Positions 55,701 to 61,351 of a stretch of 64,000 nt of DNA are shown piece after piece. Both the position numbers and the translations under genes were made by a program. The notes beneath the pieces are model-generated. The model did no database searches and had not been told where the DNA came from. It saw nothing but the letters and a program-made list of their open reading frames with translations. Source of the stretch: Microglena sp. YARC (taxonomy: Eukaryota; Chlorophyta; Chlorophyceae; Chlamydomonadales; Chlamydomonadaceae); the NCBI GenBank assembly GCA_022414725.1, contig CM039464.1:27588488-27652487 (forward strand). The letters are read 5' to 3'. How positions within the stretch are numbered: the stretch's first letter is position 1; each line of letters opens with the position of its first letter.

Positions 55701-58700
55701 TGGGTGGGACCGACTAGTCATGCGGGGGGTGGGTGGTTGAGAGTGGTGAGAGTGGGTCATGAGGGCAGGTCATGTGGGTGGGTGAGAGTGGGTGGGTGGA
55801 GTGGGCAGGACCCTGCCTGTCAAGCGGGTCACTCTTGTCCTACCTGTCATGCAGGTCATGTGGGTGGGTGGGATTTGGTGGGTGAGACTGCGTCATGTGG
55901 GTGGGTGAGAGTGGTTCATGTGGGTGGGTGAGAGTGGGTGGGTGGGTGAGAGTGGTCATGTGGGTGGGTGATAGTGGGTCGTGTGGGTGGGTGAGAGTGG
56001 GTGGTGTGATGAGAGTGGGTCATGTGGGTGGGTGAGAGTGGGTCGTGTGGGTGGGTGAGAGTGGGTGGGTGGATGAGAGTGGGTCATGTGGGTGGGTGAG
56101 AGTGGGTCGTGTGGGTGGTGAGAGTGGGTGGGTGGATGAGAGTGGGTCATGTGGGTGGGTGAGAGTGGGTCGTGTGGGTGGGTGAGAGTGGGTGGGTGGA
56201 TGAGAGTGGGTGGGCGGGACATGCCTGTCATGCGGCTCACTCTCCTCCTACCTATCATGCGGGTCATGTGGGTGGGTGGGAATGGGCGGGCAGGAGTGGG
56301 TGGACACGGAGTCCTCTGAGCAAAGGGGAGAGCACTCCCACAGCCTGCTTTTGGCACAAGACCAGTCTTGCTCGCCCGAGCTATGCAGGCTGGTAGAGTT
56401 CTGGTGCCCAGCAGGTGACTTGGCATGCCTGTCACGCAGGTCATGTGGGTGGGTGGATGGGTGAGAGTGGGTGAGAGTGGGTGGGTTCGACCGACCTGTC
56501 ATGCGGGTCACTCTTGTTGCCAAGGAAAGGGGAGCGGGAGAAGAAGAAAAAAGGGGATCTCGTCCTACCGGTCAGGTGGGTCACTCATGTCATCAAGGGA
56601 AGGGGAGCGGATGAAAGAGAAAACAGAAAAAGAAAAAGAAAAGGGAAAAAAACAAGAAGAAAAACATTCAAGGATCTCGTCCTACCTGTCGTGCGGGTCA
56701 CTCTTTTGCCAAGGGAGGGGGAGTGGAATAAAAAGAAAAAAGAAATGCAAAAAGGAAAAAAAGAAAGAACAAAAAGAGTTCTCGTCCTACCTGTCATGTG
56801 GGTCACTTTTGTCACCAAGGGAAGGGTAGTAGATGAAGAAAAAGAAAAAAAAGGGGTCTCGTCCTACATGTTGTATGGCTCAATCTTGCCGCCAAGGGAA
56901 GCAGAGCGGAAGAAAAAAGAAAAAGGGATCTTGTCCTACCTTTCATGCGGCTCACTCTTGTCGTCAAGGGAAGGGAAGCGGAAGAAAAAGAAGGAAAAAA
57001 GGGGTCTCATCCTACCTGTCATGTGGGTCACTTTTGTTGCCAAGGGAAAGGGAGCTGCGGGACCTGGGGTGGAGCAAAACATAAACAAGAAAAAAGGAAA
57101 AAAGAAAGAGTAAAAAAAAGAAAAATAGGACTTGTCACCAATAGGGATCTCGTCCTAGCTGTCATGTGTGTCACTCATGTCGCCATGGGAACGGGAGCAG
57201 AAGAAAAAGAAGAAGAAAAAAAGGGTCTCCTCCTACCTGTCATGCGCGTCACTCTTGTCGCCAAGGGAAGGGGAGCGGAAGAAGAAAAAAAACAGAAACA
57301 CACACACACACAAAAAAGGGGTTCTCGCCCCACCTGTCATGCGGCTCGCTCTTGCCACCAAGGGAAGGAGAGCGGGAAAAAAAGAAAAACAGGGATCTCG
57401 TCCTACCTGTCATGCTTGTCAGTCACATGCTTGTCAGTCACAAGCTTGTCAGTCACATGCTTGTCAGTCACATGCTTGTCAGTTGCATGCTTGTCAGTCA
57501 CATGCTTGTCAGTCTTGTCACCAAGGGAAGGGGAGCGGAAGAAAAAAGAAAAAATATATTTTGTCCTACCGATCATGCGGGTCACTCATGTCGCCAATGG
57601 AAGGAGAGCGGTGAGACCTAGGGTGGAGCTCCATCTCAAATTCCAAACCATCCTCGCTGAAGTAGTCATCCTCCTCACCATCCACACCATCTTCGTTTGA
57701 GCTGCTTGATTCCTCCTCCTCCTGCGGGTTGGGTTGGGTGATTGGGTTGTGCTGGGTTGGATAGGTTGGATTGGGTAGAGCTGGGTAGGTTGGGTTGGGT
57801 AGGTTGGGTAGGGCTGGATAAGGCTGGGCCGAGTTGGGTTGGGTTGGGTAGTCTGGGTTGGGTAGGTTGGGCAGGTTGGGTAGTTTGGGTTGGGTTGGGT
57901 AGGATGGGTAGGTTGGGTTGGGTAGGGCTGGGTAAGGCTGGGCTGGACTAGGTTGGGTAGGGTTGGGTTGGTTGCCAACAACAAGCAGCAATTAAACAAA
58001 AACAATGCAAACACCATCCCCAGCTAGCCAGCAAGCGAAGATTCCCCACATGAATCTATTGCAGGGCCCATCAAATCATCGAACCAACCAAACAACACAA
58101 ACAAAACTACCACCAGCCAGCCAGCCAGCCAGCAACAACACCAACAAAACAACACAAACAAAACCACCACCAGTCCACCACCACCAGCAACAACAACACC
58201 TCCACCACAAACAGCACCAGCTAGCCAGCAACATCAGCCAGCCAGCAACACCAATACCCACACCACTGCCCACAGCAGCACCGGCCAGCCAGCAAGGGAA
58301 GATTTCCCACCTGAATCTCTAGCAGGGCACATCAAATCATCCAACCAACCAAACAACGCAAACAAAACCACCACCAGCCAGCCAGCAACACCACCACCAA
58401 ACAACGCAAACAAAACCACCACCACCACCACCACCAGCAACACATCCAACACCAGCCAGACAGCAACACCAACACTGACACCACCGCCAACAGCAGCACC
58501 AGCCATCAACACCAGGCAGCTTTCACCATGACCAGCCACCACCAGCAACACCAGCCAGCCAGCCAGCAAGATAAGATAATATTTCCTACCTGAATTGTCT
58601 GCAGGGCCCGAGCACAAATTGTCCAACCAACCAAACAACGCAAAAAAATCACCACTAACCAGCCAGCAACAACAACAGTACCACCAACCAATGCAAACAG

Positions 58701-61216
58701 AACCACCATCAGCCAGCCACCACCACCACCACCAAACAACGCAAACAAAACCGCCACCACACCAGCAACAACAACACCGACACCTCCACCACGAACCTAC
58801 CTGAATCGTCTACCTGGGCACAAATTGTCTCCAGCTTCAGAGCCAGCCAGCAACAACAACACCGACACCTCCACAACGAACCTACCTGAATCGTCTGCAG
58901 GGCCCGAGCACAAACTATCTCCAGCTCTGATGGCTCCTCATTATCTTCCCCGTAAGGCCGCGTCATGATGGAGGCGATCTCAAAAAGAGTGAGTCCTTCC
59001 ATGGCACCACGCTGCAGCAGGGTGGTGCCCAGCTCAAGCACGCGCAGACACTCAGGCCTCAGGCTGGGCAGCTCCTTCCTTAACATCTCCTTGTCCGCCT
59101 CAATGTCAAGGGCCTTCAAGACAGGCACGGATTAAAGAGTTGTTTAGAAAATAAATTCCAGTACAGAATTTCAGTGCAGAATTCCAATACAGAATTTAGA
59201 AGTCGTTTAGAAAAGAAATTCCAGTACAGAACAAATCTGGGTAGAACGTGTCGCACACAGAATGACCCCCCCCCCCCCCCCTTGATGTACTACTACTTCT
59301 ACCTTGATGTACAACTTCTCGTACCTTGATGTACGACTACTCATACCTTGATGTATGACTACTTGTACCTTAATGAACGATTACTTGTACCTTGATGTTT
59401 GACTACTCATACCTTTGTGTATGATTACTTGTACCTTGATGTACGACTACTTGTACCTTGATGTACAACTACTCATACCTTGATGTATGACTACTTGTAC
59501 CCTAATGAACGATTACTTGTACCTTGCTGTTTGACTACTCATACCTTTGTGTATGATTACTTGTACCTTGATGTACGACTACTTGTACCTTGATGTACAA
59601 CTACTCATACCTTGATGTATGACTACTTGTACCTTAATGAACGATTACTTGTACCTTGATGTTTGACTACTCATACCTTTGTGTATGATTACTTGTACCT
59701 TGATGTACGACTACTTGTACCTTGATGTACGACTACTCATACCTTGATGTATGACTACTTGTACCTTAATGAACGATGACTTGTACCTTGATGTTTGACT
59801 ACTCACACTTTGATGTAGGACTACTCATTCCTTGGTGTACAACTACATATACCTTGATGTGCGACTACTCATACCTTGATGTACAACTACTCATACCCTG
59901 ATGTACGACTACTCATACCTGTATGTACGACAACTTGTACCTTGATGTACGACTTCTCATACCTTGATGTACGACAGCTCTTCCTTGGTGAATGGCTGCA
60001 TGGACTGGGGCCAGTGCAGCCATTCGAAGTAGAGCAGACAGAATGATCCCCCCCCCCCCCCCCATTGATGTACGACTACTCGTACCTTGATGTACAACAG
60101 CTCATCTTCGGTGAATGGCTGCATGGACTGGGGCCAGTGTAGCCATTCGAAGTACGGTGCCTCCAAGGTTTCTGGCAGGCAAAAGCCATGGTCAATGGGG
60201 ATGAGCTGGCGCTTGTTGTGGGCGTGCATGCAGTTGAGCGAGTCGGAGGAAGAGGAGGAGATCTTGTCGGAGCACACCAGCATGTTGCCGGCATGTCGGT
60301 CAGTGTTGAACAGGCGGATGTCCAGGATGCCAATGCGGTGCACGTCCTGGGTGTGTATGAATGTATGTAGTTTGGGACTCTTTATATGTATGGGTATGTA
60401 TGGGCATGCATGTATGTATGCATGTATGTATGTATGTATGTATGTATGTATGTTTGTATTTATGTATGTATGTATGTATGTATGTATGCATGCATGCATG
60501 CATGCATGTATGTATGTATGTATGTATGTATGTATGTATGTATGTATGTATGTATGTATGTATGTATGTATGTATGTATGTATGCATGTGTGTATGTATG
60601 CATGTAGGTAGGTACATAGGTAGGTAGGTAGGTATGTACTAGTAGGGTAGCCCGTGTGGCCGTTGGCCACCCCCCCCACACTCAGATCCTGGGTCCTTTG
60701 CTGGCCTGGGTTACAGAATGGATAACGCCCTTGTGTGCAGCCCCTCCCCACCACTTACTCACATGCACAGTCAAGATATTTCCCCCCTTGCAAATATTCT
60801 TACGCATGCCCCCTTGCTTTCCCAACTCTTAATATACCCCCCCCCGCACCACCCCCACCCCTACCCCCCAGGACCTACATGATCCCCAAAGTTTCCTCTA
60901 AATCTTCCTGCCTCCCATCCCACCCTTTGATAATGTGTGTATTTTCAAGTCCAGGGTGGCAAAAATAAGCGGAAAGGACTTGCCCAACTAGAAAACAGGA
61001 AAGGCAGTAAAAAAAAACAAGCACTGGTGAACTGAACCCTAATAAAGTCGTAAACAATGGGGGGGGGGGGGCGGACATCGTGCTATGCGTACAATTATGA
61101 AAACATTATTATATAATAATGAAGCTACAATAATTATGATAATTATGATCAGGTCTCGATTATTATGCCCTAATTAATTCTTATTACTGGTTATTATTAA
61201 TATTATTATTATCTCG

Positions 61217-61275
<59 letters not shown>

Positions 61276-61277
61276 TA

Positions 61278-61351
<74 letters not shown>

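Noticed and set aside
56425..57700. Lys/Glu-rich frames on the plus strand
   Set aside because: Antisense translation of the exon-f-derived array and its A/G-rich spacers, overlapping in all three frames.
60300..60630. Met/Tyr/Val/Cys and Ile/His/Thr frames
   Set aside because: ATGT tetranucleotide microsatellite read in different frames.
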